This document shows, in pieces, positions 35,566-44,492 of a stretch of DNA of 64,000 nucleotides (position 1 is the first letter of the stretch; the number at the start of each line of letters is the position of its first letter). The position numbers and the translations under genes were made by a program. A model generated the notes under the pieces. It ran no database searches. It saw only the letters and a list, made by a program, of their open reading frames with translations, and was not told the origin of the DNA. Source of the stretch: Streptomyces olivaceoviridis (lineage in GTDB: Bacteria > Actinomycetota > Actinomycetes > Streptomycetales > Streptomycetaceae); NCBI RefSeq assembly GCF_014650115.1, contig NZ_BMUI01000027.1:1-64000 (forward strand), in the 5' to 3' direction.

Positions 35566-36932
35566 CAGCCCCGCTCCACGGTGACGGTCACCAGACCGCC
35601 CGGGGCGGCCGTCACCCGGGCCCGGCCGGCCGTCCGGCGTACGACGCTCGCGCCGCCGTCGGCCGTGATCCGCCAGGCGCCCGGCGGCAGGGACAGTTCC
35701 GTCACCCGGGAGCCGCGCGGCGCCGCGCGGTAGACCAGCCGGTACACGCCCGTCCCGGCGTCGTACGCGGCGGAGCGGACCGTGCCCGCCACGGCCTCCG
35801 CGTACGGCTCGGCGGTCAGCTCCTTGTGGACGCGGAAGGCGCCGGTGCCGTCCAGCGCGCAGTACCCGCCGCCGTAGCACCACACATAGCCCGCCCAGCC
35901 GGACGTGTAGCGGCCCAGGGAGGCCATCGCGTCCCGGTAGAAGCGGTCCATGTGCGGCAGCGAGCTGTCCGGCGGACCCCACTCGCCGACCACCACCGGG
36001 ACCCGGTACCGCTTCGGGTACGCGGTGACGGCCCGCTCGTACGCCTCGATCCAGCCGGCCCCGGGGTCGTAGCCGGCGCCCGCCTCCATGGCCGCGTCGT
36101 AGAAGTGCGGCGCGTACACGACCCGGGGATCGTGGACGCGGCCGAGTCCGGTCGGTACGCCCTCGCCCACGATCGGGGTCGGCTCCACGAACAGCCAGGC
36201 GTCCCGGTCGGCCGAGCGGACGGCGTCGGCGAGGCGGTCGTACATCGGCGTGAGCTGCTCGCGTTCGATGCGGCGCGCGGCCGTCGGCAGGTCCTCCCCG
36301 GGCTTCGGCTCGCCCATCGGCTCGTTGATCAGGTCGTAGCCGAGCACGGCCGGGTGGCGGGCGAAGCGGGCGGCGAGGGTGCGCCACATCCCGGCCTGGG
36401 CGCGCCGGAGGTCCTCGTCCTCGTAGAGATGGGTGAACGCGCGCTGCACGGCGGGTTCGAAGTACTCGGCGAACCAGTCGTCCGGGTGCGCGGTGAACGG
36501 CAGCCCGTCGGTCCGGGTCGCCCACTCGGGTATGCCGCGGTGGCCGAAGGCGGGTCCGAAGACGTCCTGGTGGGCGTCGATGACGACCTTCACGTCATGG
36601 CGCCCGGCCCAGTCCAGGACGCGCTCGATCTTCCGCAGGTAACCGCGGCTGTACCGACCCGGTGCGGGCTCCAGGTCGTCCCAGAAGACCAGCAGCCGGG
36701 CGAAGTCGAAGCCCCGGGCCCGCAGGTCGCGCAGATGGCGTTCGGTCACGGCGGTCAGGGCGTCCTCGCCCCGGTGCGCCTTGTCCTCGATGTTCCAGCC
36801 GCGCAGGGTGAGCACCCGTCCGTTCCGGTCGGTGAGCCGGGGGATGTCCGCCCCGGTCTCCTCGGCGTGGGCGGTGGCGGGGGTCAGGAGGGCGGCGAGG
36901 ACCGCGCCCGCCGTCAGCATCGCTCGCAGCAC
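35565..36932 (-). CDS. Secreted GH5 glycosidase, endoglycoceramidase-like
   Basis: A 455-aa exported protein. Signal peptide about residues 1-23 (ending THAEE). GH5 barrel with acid/base E204 in YDLINEPMGEP and nucleophile E317 in VVVGEWGPP; RLLVFWDDLEPAPGRY and VVIDAHQDVFGPAF match the endoglycoceramidase group (GH5_29-like). A beta-sandwich C-terminal domain follows (about 365-455). These enzymes release glycans from glycolipids, so a plain cellulase is less likely. Start GTG with GGAGG 5 nt upstream. Convergent with the GH3 gene. Confidence 0.85.
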   Translation of the reverse strand: MLRAMLTAGAVLAALLTPATAHAEETGADIPRLTDRNGRVLTLRGWNIEDKAHRGEDALTAVTERHLRDLRARGFDFARLLVFWDDLEPAPGRYSRGYLRKIERVLDWAGRHDVKVVIDAHQDVFGPAFGHRGIPEWATRTDGLPFTAHPDDWFAEYFEPAVQRAFTHLYEDEDLRRAQAGMWRTLAARFARHPAVLGYDLINEPMGEPKPGEDLPTAARRIEREQLTPMYDRLADAVRSADRDAWLFVEPTPIVGEGVPTGLGRVHDPRVVYAPHFYDAAMEAGAGYDPGAGWIEAYERAVTAYPKRYRVPVVVGEWGPPDSSLPHMDRFYRDAMASLGRYTSGWAGYVWCYGGGYCALDGTGAFRVHKELTAEPYAEAVAGTVRSAAYDAGTGVYRLVYRAAPRGSRVTELSLPPGAWRITADGGASVVRRTAGRARVTAAPGGLVTVTVERG

Positions 36933-36962
36933 GGAAACCTCCGGGAAGCCGGCGTCGAGTTC

Positions 36963-36994
36963 CTTGACTTCGTGTGCACTTCAAGCTGAACACT
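36963..36994 (+). promoter_or_regulatory. Possible MerR-type promoter of the aldo/keto reductase gene
   Basis: TTGACT (36964-36969), 19-bp spacer, AACACT (36989-36994). CTTGA (36963-36967) and TCAAG (36981-36985) form a weak dyad around GTGCAC. The 19-bp spacer suggests MerR-type control, but the symmetry is poor. Confidence 0.35.
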
Positions 36995-37028
36995 CCCGTG
37001 CTACCAGCCATGCACGGGGAGGACCAGC

Positions 37029-38015
37029 ATGAAGTACCGCACCATCGGCACCGATCCGGCCACCCGCCGGGAGGTGAGCGTGCTCGCGCTCGGCGCGATG
37101 CTGTTCGGGTCGCGCACCGACGAGAAGACCTCCTTCGCCGTCCTCGACCGCTATGTCGAGGCCGGCGGGACCTTCGTCGACACCTCCGACAACTACGCCT
37201 TCTGGGAGGACGGCGGCCAGGGCGGTCAGAGCGAGCGACTGCTCGGGCGGTGGCGGCGCAGCCGGGGCGTCGGCGACGAGATCGTGATCGCCACCAAGCT
37301 CGGCGCCCGGCCCCTGGCCCCCGGCACCAGCTACACCGACACCGCCGAGGGACTGTCCGCCGAGGTCATCCGGGAGTCGGCCGAACGCAGCCGGGAACTG
37401 CTCGGCGTGGACCGGCTGGACCTGCTCTACGCGCACATAGAGGACCCCGCCGTCCCGCTCGCGGAGACCGTCGAGGGCTTCGCCGCGCTCGTCGCCGAGG
37501 GCACCGTCGGCCTGCTCGGCGTCAGCAACTACGCCGTGTGGCGGGTGGAACGGGCCCGCGCCCTCGCGGCGGCGGCGGGACTGCCGGGGTACGAGGTGCT
37601 CCAGTACCAGCACAGCCATCTGCGCCCGCGCACCGACGTGCCGAGCGAGCTGTTCCCGGACGGCAGCCTCGGCGGCGCGGACGCCCAGCTCCTGAACTAC
37701 CTGCGGGCGGAGCCGGGGTTGACCCTGGTCGCCTACTCACCGCTGCTCACCGGCGCCTACACCCGCGCCGACAAGCCGCTGCCGCCGGACTACGACCACC
37801 CCGGCACCCCGGCCCGGCTCGCGGTGCTGCGCGAGGTGGCCCGGGAGACCGGGGCGACCGTCAACCAGGTCGTGCTCGCCTGGCAGCTGGGCGGTGAGCT
37901 GCCCGTGATCCCGCTCGTCGGCGCCTCCTCGGTGGCCCAGCTCGACGAGAACCTCGCCGCCGTCGACCTGGAACTCACCGGGGAGCAGCGCGCCCGGCTG
38001 GACGCGGCTCACTGA
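37029..38015 (+). CDS. Aldo/keto reductase
   Basis: A 328-aa NADPH-dependent reductase. The catalytic Asp and Tyr lie in FVDTSDNYAFWEDGG, the Lys in IATKLGA, and His in DLLYAHIEDP; the cofactor-binding end has VIPLVGASSVAQLDENL. GGGGAGGA precedes the ATG. Substrate unknown; it is divergent from the GH5 gene and convergent with the GH42 gene, so it may act on a sugar released by either, but nothing proves this. Confidence 0.9.
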   Translation: MKYRTIGTDPATRREVSVLALGAMLFGSRTDEKTSFAVLDRYVEAGGTFVDTSDNYAFWEDGGQGGQSERLLGRWRRSRGVGDEIVIATKLGARPLAPGTSYTDTAEGLSAEVIRESAERSRELLGVDRLDLLYAHIEDPAVPLAETVEGFAALVAEGTVGLLGVSNYAVWRVERARALAAAAGLPGYEVLQYQHSHLRPRTDVPSELFPDGSLGGADAQLLNYLRAEPGLTLVAYSPLLTGAYTRADKPLPPDYDHPGTPARLAVLREVARETGATVNQVVLAWQLGGELPVIPLVGASSVAQLDENLAAVDLELTGEQRARLDAAH

Positions 38016-38025
38016 GCCGCGCCGT

Positions 38026-40044
38026 CTACCGATCGCGGGGTTCGCGGACGACGGCCACGTCGCCGGGGGCGACGGTGACCGTGCCGGTCGTCTCCTTGCC
38101 GGTCAGCAGCTCGAACGAGCCCTGGCGCACCGGGACTTCGGCACCCCGGCCGGTGTGGTCGATGACGAACAGGTAGTCCGCCCGCGGACCGCGCCGGCGG
38201 GCCACCTCCACCCCGGGCGGGGCGGTCCGCACCGGCGTCACGCCCGCCTCCTCGCGGACGCGGTCCAGCAGCGCGGCCAGCGTGACCGGGTCCGGCAGGG
38301 TGGCCAGGTACCAGGCGGACCCGGTGCCGTGCGCGAGCCGGGTCACCGCCGGAACCCCCGCCAGGGGTCCGTCGGCGTACGAGGCGACCGCCTCGGCACC
38401 CGCGAGCCGCAGCCGCTCCGACCACAGGGAGCCCGTGGCCCCGTCCGGCACGGCACCGGTCAGCGCGACCGGCTCGCCGGGCAGCAGCGGGAACGGCTCG
38501 TCGGAGCGCACGCCCAGCACCTCCCGGAACGCTCCGGGGTAACCACCCAGCCGGGCATGGCAGTTCTCGTCCACCGCCCCGCTGTGGAAGCCGACCGCCA
38601 GGGTGCCGCCGTCCGCGGCGTACGACGTGAGGTTGGCCGCGCCCGCCTCGTCGACCAGGTACAGGCTCGGGGCCAGCACCAGCCGGTAGCCGGTCAGGTC
38701 CGCGTCCGGCCGGACGAAGTCCACGGCCACGCCCGACCGCCACAGCGGCTCGTACCAGGCCCGCACCAGGTCCAGGTAGCACAGCTCGCCGCTCGGCTGG
38801 GAGGGGAGCTCCAGGGCCCAGCGGGCGTCCCAGTCCCAGACGATCGCGACCTCGGCGGTGCCGGTGCTGCCGCGCACCTCGGCCAGCGCCTTCAGGTCGG
38901 CGCCCAGCCGGACCACGTCCCGCCAGATCTGGCTGTCCGTCCCGGCGTGCGGCACCATCGCCGAGTGCCACTGCTCGGCACCCGCCTTGGACTGGCGCCA
39001 CTGGAAGTAGGCGATGCCGTCCGCGCCGCGCGCCACGTGGGCGAGCGCGTCCCGGCGCAACTGGCCGGGATCCTTCGCCCGGTTGACGGGCTGCCAGTTC
39101 ACCGCGCCGGTCGAGTGCTCCATCAGCAACCACGGGCCGTCCGCGAGCGAGCGCGTCAGATCGCCGCTGAGCGCGATGTCGATCTGCGGCTCGGGGTCCG
39201 TGGACCGGAGGTAGTGGTCGTTGGAGACGATGTCCAGCTCGGGCGCCCAGCGCCAGTAGTCCAGGGCGTCGAAGCTGAAGTTCACCATGAAGTTGGTGGT
39301 GGCCGGGATCGCGGGCGCCGCCGCCCGCAGCAGGTCCCGTTCCGCCGTGTACAGCGACAGCAGCTCGTCGGAGCAGAACCGCCGCCAGTCCAGCTGGTGC
39401 GTCGGGTTGGACACGGCGCCGGTGGCGCGCGGCGGCAGGATCTCCTCCCAGTCGTAGTACCACTGGGACCAGAACGCGGTGCCCCAGGCGTGGTTGAGGG
39501 CCGCCAGGTCGTCGCCGTAGCGGTCGCGCAGCCAGCGCCGGAAGGCCGCCGCGCTGGTGTCGCAGTAGCAGGCCGCGTTGTGGCAGCCGTACTCGTTGTG
39601 CACGTGCCACATGCGGACGGCCGGGTGGTCCGCGTACCGGTCGGCGAGCGCGCCCGCGATGCGCAGCGCGGCCTGCCGGTAGGCGGGGCTGGACGGGCAG
39701 AACGTCTGGCGGCTGCCGTAGGAGAGGGTACGGCCGTCCCGGTCGGCCGGCAGCGCCTCCGGGTGGGCCCGGAAGAACCAGGCCGGCGGCGCGGCCGTCG
39801 GCGTGGCGAGGTCGGCGGCGATGCCGTTCTCGTGCAGCAGGTCCAGGACCTTGTCCAGGCGCGAGAAGTCGTACACGCCCTCGGACGGCTCCAGCAGCGC
39901 CCACGAGAAGATGCCGACGCTGACCAGGTTCACCCCGGCCTCGCGCATCAGGCGCATGTCCTCGGCCCACACCTCCTCGGGCCATTGCTCGGGGTTGTAG
40001 TCGCCGCCGTAGGCGAGGCCGGGGACGGACAGGGTGCGCTTCAC
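38026..40044 (-). CDS. GH42 beta-galactosidase
   Basis: A 672-aa GH42 enzyme without signal peptide. Start GTG (KRTLSVPGLAYGGDYNPEQW). Acid/base E151 in WHVHNEYGCHNAACYC and nucleophile E309 in LLMEHSTGAVNW are in place; the four-Cys zinc cluster found in many GH42 enzymes is partly present (CHNAACYC). C-terminal trimerisation and beta domains complete the normal length. Last gene of an ABC-importer operon, so it should cleave imported galactosides or arabinosides. Confidence 0.92.
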   Translation of the reverse strand: MKRTLSVPGLAYGGDYNPEQWPEEVWAEDMRLMREAGVNLVSVGIFSWALLEPSEGVYDFSRLDKVLDLLHENGIAADLATPTAAPPAWFFRAHPEALPADRDGRTLSYGSRQTFCPSSPAYRQAALRIAGALADRYADHPAVRMWHVHNEYGCHNAACYCDTSAAAFRRWLRDRYGDDLAALNHAWGTAFWSQWYYDWEEILPPRATGAVSNPTHQLDWRRFCSDELLSLYTAERDLLRAAAPAIPATTNFMVNFSFDALDYWRWAPELDIVSNDHYLRSTDPEPQIDIALSGDLTRSLADGPWLLMEHSTGAVNWQPVNRAKDPGQLRRDALAHVARGADGIAYFQWRQSKAGAEQWHSAMVPHAGTDSQIWRDVVRLGADLKALAEVRGSTGTAEVAIVWDWDARWALELPSQPSGELCYLDLVRAWYEPLWRSGVAVDFVRPDADLTGYRLVLAPSLYLVDEAGAANLTSYAADGGTLAVGFHSGAVDENCHARLGGYPGAFREVLGVRSDEPFPLLPGEPVALTGAVPDGATGSLWSERLRLAGAEAVASYADGPLAGVPAVTRLAHGTGSAWYLATLPDPVTLAALLDRVREEAGVTPVRTAPPGVEVARRRGPRADYLFVIDHTGRGAEVPVRQGSFELLTGKETTGTVTVAPGDVAVVREPRDR

Positions 40045-40070
40045 GGGGATCTCTTTCACGTGCGGGTGCC

Positions 40071-40958
40071 TCAGCCCTTGTTGGAGCCCAGGGTGAGGCC
40101 GCTGACGAACTGGCGCTGGAGCACGAAGTACACGACCAGGGTGGGGATCGCGGTCAGCAGCGCGCCGGCGGCGACCAGGTTGGGGTCGGTGAAGTACTGC
40201 CCGGAGAGGTTGTTCAGCGCCGAGGTGATCGGCATGTTCTCGCCGGTGGAGATCAGTACGAGGGCCCAGAAGAAGTCGTTGTAGATCCAGATGGACAGCA
40301 GGGTCGCCAGGGCCGCCATCGCCGGCTTGCACAGCGGCAGCGTGATCTGCCAGTACAGCCGCCACACCGAGGCGCCGTCGACCAGGGCGGCCTCGGTCAG
40401 CTCGTGCGGCAGCGAGCGCATGTAGTTGCTCAGTACGAAGGCGCAGAAGCCGGACTGGAACGCCACGTGGATCAGGACCAGGCCCAGCGCGGAGTCGTAC
40501 AGCTTCCCGCTCGCGGTGATGCCGGGCAGGTCGGTGAGCAGGTACAGCCGGTACAGCGGGGTGATGATGACCTGCTGCGGCAGCAGGTTGCCCGCCGTGA
40601 AGACCAGCAGCAGCGCCAGGTTGACCCGGAAGTCGAAGCGGCTGACGTAGAAGGCGACCATCGACGACAGGAACAGCGTCAGCAGTACGGCCGGCACCGC
40701 GATGATCAGCGTGTTGCCGAAGTAGTGCAGCATGTCCGACTGCTGGAACGCGTTCGTGAAGTTGTCGAAGTTCAGCGTGTCCGGCCAGGAGACGTACCCC
40801 TTGGCGCTGGTCTCGCTGTACGGGCGCAGGGCCGAGAAGACCGCCCAGAGCAGCGGCGCCAGCCAGGCGAGGGCGGTGCCCGCGAGGAAGACGTGCAGCA
40901 GGATCCGGGCCGGCCGGACGGGGGTACGCCGCTTTCCCGGGGCGCTCACGGTGCTCAT
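40071..40958 (-). CDS. ABC sugar permease (CUT1), MalG type
   Basis: A 295-aa permease, six helices, with EAA loop LTEAALVDGASVWRLYWQI and a conserved end FVLQRQFVSGLTLGSNKG. Its ATG overlaps the stop codon of the preceding permease gene by 4 nt. It ends 26 bp before the GH42 start. It belongs to the second sugar importer of the window. Confidence 0.92.
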   Translation of the reverse strand: MSTVSAPGKRRTPVRPARILLHVFLAGTALAWLAPLLWAVFSALRPYSETSAKGYVSWPDTLNFDNFTNAFQQSDMLHYFGNTLIIAVPAVLLTLFLSSMVAFYVSRFDFRVNLALLLVFTAGNLLPQQVIITPLYRLYLLTDLPGITASGKLYDSALGLVLIHVAFQSGFCAFVLSNYMRSLPHELTEAALVDGASVWRLYWQITLPLCKPAMAALATLLSIWIYNDFFWALVLISTGENMPITSALNNLSGQYFTDPNLVAAGALLTAIPTLVVYFVLQRQFVSGLTLGSNKG

Positions 40959-41935
40959 GCGCGCCGCTCCTTCCGGAAGGTGGCGATCAGGTACGGGATG
41001 ATGACGGCGAGGGAGATCACCAGCAGGACGACGGCGATGGCGGAGCCGTATCCGATGCGGCTGGACTCGCCGATGATGTTGTTGGTGACCAGGATCGACA
41101 GCAACTCGGTGCCCTGGGCGCCCTTGTTGAAGACGAAGACCAGGTCGAAGGCGCGCAGTGCCTCGATGATGGTGACGACGAGGACGACCGTGTTGGTCGG
41201 GCGCAGGGTCGGGAAGATCACGTTCTTGAACGTCTGCCACTCGTTGGCGCCGTCCAGCGCGGACGCCTCCCTGAGCGACGGGTCGACGCTCTTCAGGCCG
41301 GCCAGGTAGAGGATCATCATGTAGCCGGCGTGCCGCCAGGACGCGGCGATCAGGACGGCCCACAGGTTGAGGTCGGGGTCGCCGATCCAGTCGATGTAGT
41401 GACCGGGCTTGTTGGCGCCGATGATGCTGTTGATCAGGCCGGTGTCCGGGTTGTAGACCAACTGCCAGACGAAACCGATGCACGCCATCGAGATGACGAC
41501 GGGCAGGAAGTACGCGGTCTGGTAGACCCGGCTGAACCGGATCCGCTTGTCGAGCTGGACCGCGAGGAACAGGCCGAACGGCGTCGGGATCAGGATCAGT
41601 GCGACGAACCAGATGACGTTGTGCTGGACGGCCGGCCAGAACTGCGGGTTGTCGGTGAAGAGTTGTGTGAAGTTGTCCAGGCCGACCCACTTGATCGAGT
41701 CGAACCCGATGCCGTCCCAGGTGGTGAAGGCGAGGAGGATCGAGGCGAGGGCCGTGAACCAGACGAGGATCACGTGCAGGACGGTCGGAACGCCCGCCAT
41801 GAGGGCGAGCGTGATCCGGTCACGGCGGGTCAGCAGGCGCCGGTGGCCCTGCGAGACCCGCTTCTTCTCGGGCGCGGCCCCCGGAGCCGGCACGGCCGCC
41901 GGCTCCGGGGTCTTCGTCGTCGTGTCAGTGCTCAT
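40955..41935 (-). CDS. ABC sugar permease (CUT1), MalF type
   Basis: A 326-aa permease with a charged cytosolic N-terminus (residues 1-40) and six helices. The EAA loop reads REASALDGANEWQTFKNVI. AFDLVFVFNKG near the C-terminus is typical of oligosaccharide importers. It follows the binding-protein gene by 8 bp. Confidence 0.92.
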   Translation of the reverse strand: MSTDTTTKTPEPAAVPAPGAAPEKKRVSQGHRRLLTRRDRITLALMAGVPTVLHVILVWFTALASILLAFTTWDGIGFDSIKWVGLDNFTQLFTDNPQFWPAVQHNVIWFVALILIPTPFGLFLAVQLDKRIRFSRVYQTAYFLPVVISMACIGFVWQLVYNPDTGLINSIIGANKPGHYIDWIGDPDLNLWAVLIAASWRHAGYMMILYLAGLKSVDPSLREASALDGANEWQTFKNVIFPTLRPTNTVVLVVTIIEALRAFDLVFVFNKGAQGTELLSILVTNNIIGESSRIGYGSAIAVVLLVISLAVIIPYLIATFRKERRA

Positions 41936-41943
41936 CGGGCCGC

Positions 41944-43257
41944 TCACGAGGACGCGAAGATGGTCTTCTTCTGGCGCTCGATGGACGACAGCAGACCGTC
42001 CACGCCCTTGGGGTTCTGGAGGAACTTCTGCAGACCCGGCTGCATCACCGTGGCGGTGAAGTCGGGGCGGCTGTCGCGGTCCATGAACTGGGTGAGGCTC
42101 TTGGCGCTGCCGATCATCTCGAACGCCTTCTTCTGGAGCGGCGAGTAGGAGGAGGTGTCGGCCTTGCTGGAGGCGGCGACCACGCTCGGGTCGGTCTTCA
42201 GGTACAGCTCCTCGGCCGCCGGGCTGCCCAGGTACTCCAGCAGCTTGACGACACCCGCGTGGTTCTTCGGGGACTTGCTCACCATGAAGCCGTCGGTCGG
42301 CGCCTCGACGGTGTCCTGGCCGTACGCGGAGTTGATCTCCGGGAAGGCGAAGAAGTCGAGGTCGTCCAGGTCGGCCTTGTTGGTGAACTGCTGGGCCACG
42401 AAGGAGCCGAGGAGGTACATGCCGGCCTTCTTCGCCACCAGCGTCTGCGCGGCGTCCTGCCAGGTGCGGCCCATGAAGCCGTCCTGGTGGTAGGGGAGGA
42501 TCTCGGCCCAGTGGTCGAAGACGTCCTTCACCTTGGCGTCGGTCCAGGACGCCTTGCCGGCCATCAGCTCGACGTGGAAGTCGTAGCCGTTCAGACGGAA
42601 GTTGATCTGGTCGAAGGTGCCCATCGCCGGCCAGGCGTCCTTGTCGCCGAAGGCGATCGGGACCAGGCCGTCCTTCTTCATCTGCTTGCACAGGGCGACC
42701 AGGTCGTCCCAGGTGGCGGGGACCTTGTAACCGTGCTGCTGGAAGACGCTCTTGCGGTAGAAGACCGCCCACGGGTAGGTGGTCAGCGGCACGAAGTAGT
42801 ACTTGCCGTCCGCGCCCTTGCTGAGCTTCTTCATCGCCTCGGGGAAGTTGTCCCCGATCTTCGCCCACACGTCGTCGATCGGGCTGGCGAGGCCCTTGGC
42901 CGCGAAGAACTGCATGCGGTACCCGGCGAACCAGTTGAACACGTCGTCCGGCGTGCCCTGCAGATACGAGTTGATCTGCTCCTGGAAGGTGTTGTGGTCC
43001 TTGGTGTTCACATCGACGCTGAGGCCGGACTGCTTCTTGAAGGCCGCGTAGACGCTCTCGTAGGCCTTCTTGGGCACCGCGTCGGAGGCGTTCGAGCCCA
43101 GGGAGACGGCCTTGGGGTCGGATCCGGAACCGCTGCCTCCGCAGGCGGACAGCAGGGGTATGCCGGCGCCCGCGAGCAGGGCGGTACCGCCCGCTCCGCG
43201 CAGCAGGGAACGTCGGCTGGGCCCCGGAACGGAGAGACCGGAGGGAGAGAGGCGCAT
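41944..43257 (-). CDS. ABC importer solute-binding lipoprotein
   Basis: A 437-aa extracellular sugar-binding protein. The signal combines a twin-arginine-like motif (SRRSLLRGAGG) with lipobox LSAC (Cys near residue 39), so export may be by Tat. Binding domain SBP_bac_1: DVFNWFAGYRMQFFAAKG and PTDGFMVSKSPKNHAG. First gene of the operon with two permeases and GH42. AGGAG 6 nt before the ATG. It shares no close identity with the bxlE-type protein. Confidence 0.9.
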   Translation of the reverse strand: MRLSPSGLSVPGPSRRSLLRGAGGTALLAGAGIPLLSACGGSGSGSDPKAVSLGSNASDAVPKKAYESVYAAFKKQSGLSVDVNTKDHNTFQEQINSYLQGTPDDVFNWFAGYRMQFFAAKGLASPIDDVWAKIGDNFPEAMKKLSKGADGKYYFVPLTTYPWAVFYRKSVFQQHGYKVPATWDDLVALCKQMKKDGLVPIAFGDKDAWPAMGTFDQINFRLNGYDFHVELMAGKASWTDAKVKDVFDHWAEILPYHQDGFMGRTWQDAAQTLVAKKAGMYLLGSFVAQQFTNKADLDDLDFFAFPEINSAYGQDTVEAPTDGFMVSKSPKNHAGVVKLLEYLGSPAAEELYLKTDPSVVAASSKADTSSYSPLQKKAFEMIGSAKSLTQFMDRDSRPDFTATVMQPGLQKFLQNPKGVDGLLSSIERQKKTIFASS

Positions 43258-43306
43258 GGCGGCTCCTGAGGCATCCAGGGTTCGGCCAAGGGGATGAGTT
43301 GATCAC

Positions 43307-43388
43307 CGAAAGGTTCGAAACCGCTCAGAAATCAACTCGACCGAACATCGTGGGCGTAATAACAGCCCCATGTCCGCTCATGCGTCAA
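43307..43388 (-). promoter_or_regulatory. Promoter and operator of the GH42 importer operon
   Basis: Minus strand: TTGACG (43388-43383), 18 bp, TGTTAT (43364-43359). Downstream lies the dyad CGAA-agg-TTCG (43307-43317) inside CCGAAAGGTTCGAAACCG. It resembles the bxl element CGAAAcTTTCG and sits at a comparable position after the start. Confidence 0.55.
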
Positions 43389-43524
43389 TAGCTCCGGTCG
43401 CGCGGAGGTGTCTCTTGCCCGAAACGTAATCGTCATCGTCACCTGCGCCGTTGACGACGGCGGGACGCGGCGGCCCCCACGGCCCGGGCGGCCGAGGGGG
43501 CTGTGGGAAACAGGTCGCTCCGTT

Positions 43525-44316
43525 TCAGCTTCTGACCAGCAGTTGGAAGTCGAAGGCGTACCGGGACGCCCGGTAGACATGGCTGCCGTGCTCCACCGGC
43601 CGGCCCGCGTCGTCGTAGGCGGTGCGCCACATGGTGAGCAGGGCCGCGCCCTCCGGTTCCTCCAGCAGGGCCCCCTCCTCGGCGCTCGCGGCGCGGGCGC
43701 CGATGGACTGGCGGGCGCTGTGCAGGACGATCCCGGCGGAGCGCAGCATCCGGTACAGACCGGTGGACTCCAGCCGCTCGGTGCCGAGTTCGAGCAGCGA
43801 GGCGGGCAGGTGGTTGCGCAGGAACGCCACCGGCCGGCCGTGGGTGTGACGCAGCCGCTCCAGCACGACGACCTCGGCGCCCTCGGGGAGGCACAGGGTG
43901 GCGGCCACGTCGGCGGGCGCCGCGATCCGTTCGTTGCGCAGCACCCGGGTGGTCGGGCCCTGTCCGGCCGCCTCCAGGTCGTCGTAGAGGCTGCTGAGTT
44001 CCAGCGGGCGTCTGACCTGGCTGTGCACCACCTGCGTACCGACTCCTCGGCGGCGCACCAGCAGCCCCTTGTCGACCAGGGACTGGATCGCCTGGCGGAC
44101 GGTGGGCCGGGACAGCCCGAGCCGTGCCGACAGGTCGACCTCGTTGCCGAGGAGATTCCCCGGCACCAGCACGCCGCGCTCGATGGCCGCCTCCAGTTGC
44201 CGGGCGAGTTGGTAGTACAGCGGAACCGGACTCGACCGGTCCAGGGCGAAGGCCACGGGATCCAGCGCGCGATCACCCGGTGCCGTTCGCCGCGGGGTGC
44301 GGTGTACTGGGCTCAT
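43525..44316 (-). CDS. GntR-family regulator (HutC subfamily, UTRA domain)
   Basis: A 263-aa regulator. Winged helix about residues 28-95 (PLYYQLARQLEAAIERGVLV, then GLSRPTVRQAIQSLVDKGLL), then a UTRA ligand domain (about 105-255) ending SRYAFDFQLLV. It lies between the GH42 importer operon, codirectional downstream, and the divergent inositol-type importer. It may control either; the divergent side holds two dyads (44359-44411). Confidence 0.9.
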   Translation of the reverse strand: MSPVHRTPRRTAPGDRALDPVAFALDRSSPVPLYYQLARQLEAAIERGVLVPGNLLGNEVDLSARLGLSRPTVRQAIQSLVDKGLLVRRRGVGTQVVHSQVRRPLELSSLYDDLEAAGQGPTTRVLRNERIAAPADVAATLCLPEGAEVVVLERLRHTHGRPVAFLRNHLPASLLELGTERLESTGLYRMLRSAGIVLHSARQSIGARAASAEEGALLEEPEGAALLTMWRTAYDDAGRPVEHGSHVYRASRYAFDFQLLVRS

Positions 44317-44358
44317 GCCCCTCAGGTGTAGGACCCGGCGCCGAAGGTGTCAATGGTT

Positions 44359-44411
44359 TGTACTTACATTCGGACCTGCTTGTGAAATGATGTCTTAACA
44401 AAGTATTGACA
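44359..44411. promoter_or_regulatory. Two dyads between GntR gene and sugar importer
   Basis: TGTA-CT-TACA (44359-44368) and TGTCnnnACnnnGTnnnGACA (44391-44411). The AT-rich stretch is sharply different from its surroundings. A related sequence TTGT-CAGT-ACAA lies at 51903-51914, in front of the PhyH and LacI genes. Confidence 0.5.
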
Positions 44412-44492
44412 GCGGGCTCGACAGAGGCTTGTATCCCGTCCCAACGCAACAGCGTCCTTGCCCCGTCGCACGCACAGTGAGGTGCTGGAAAG

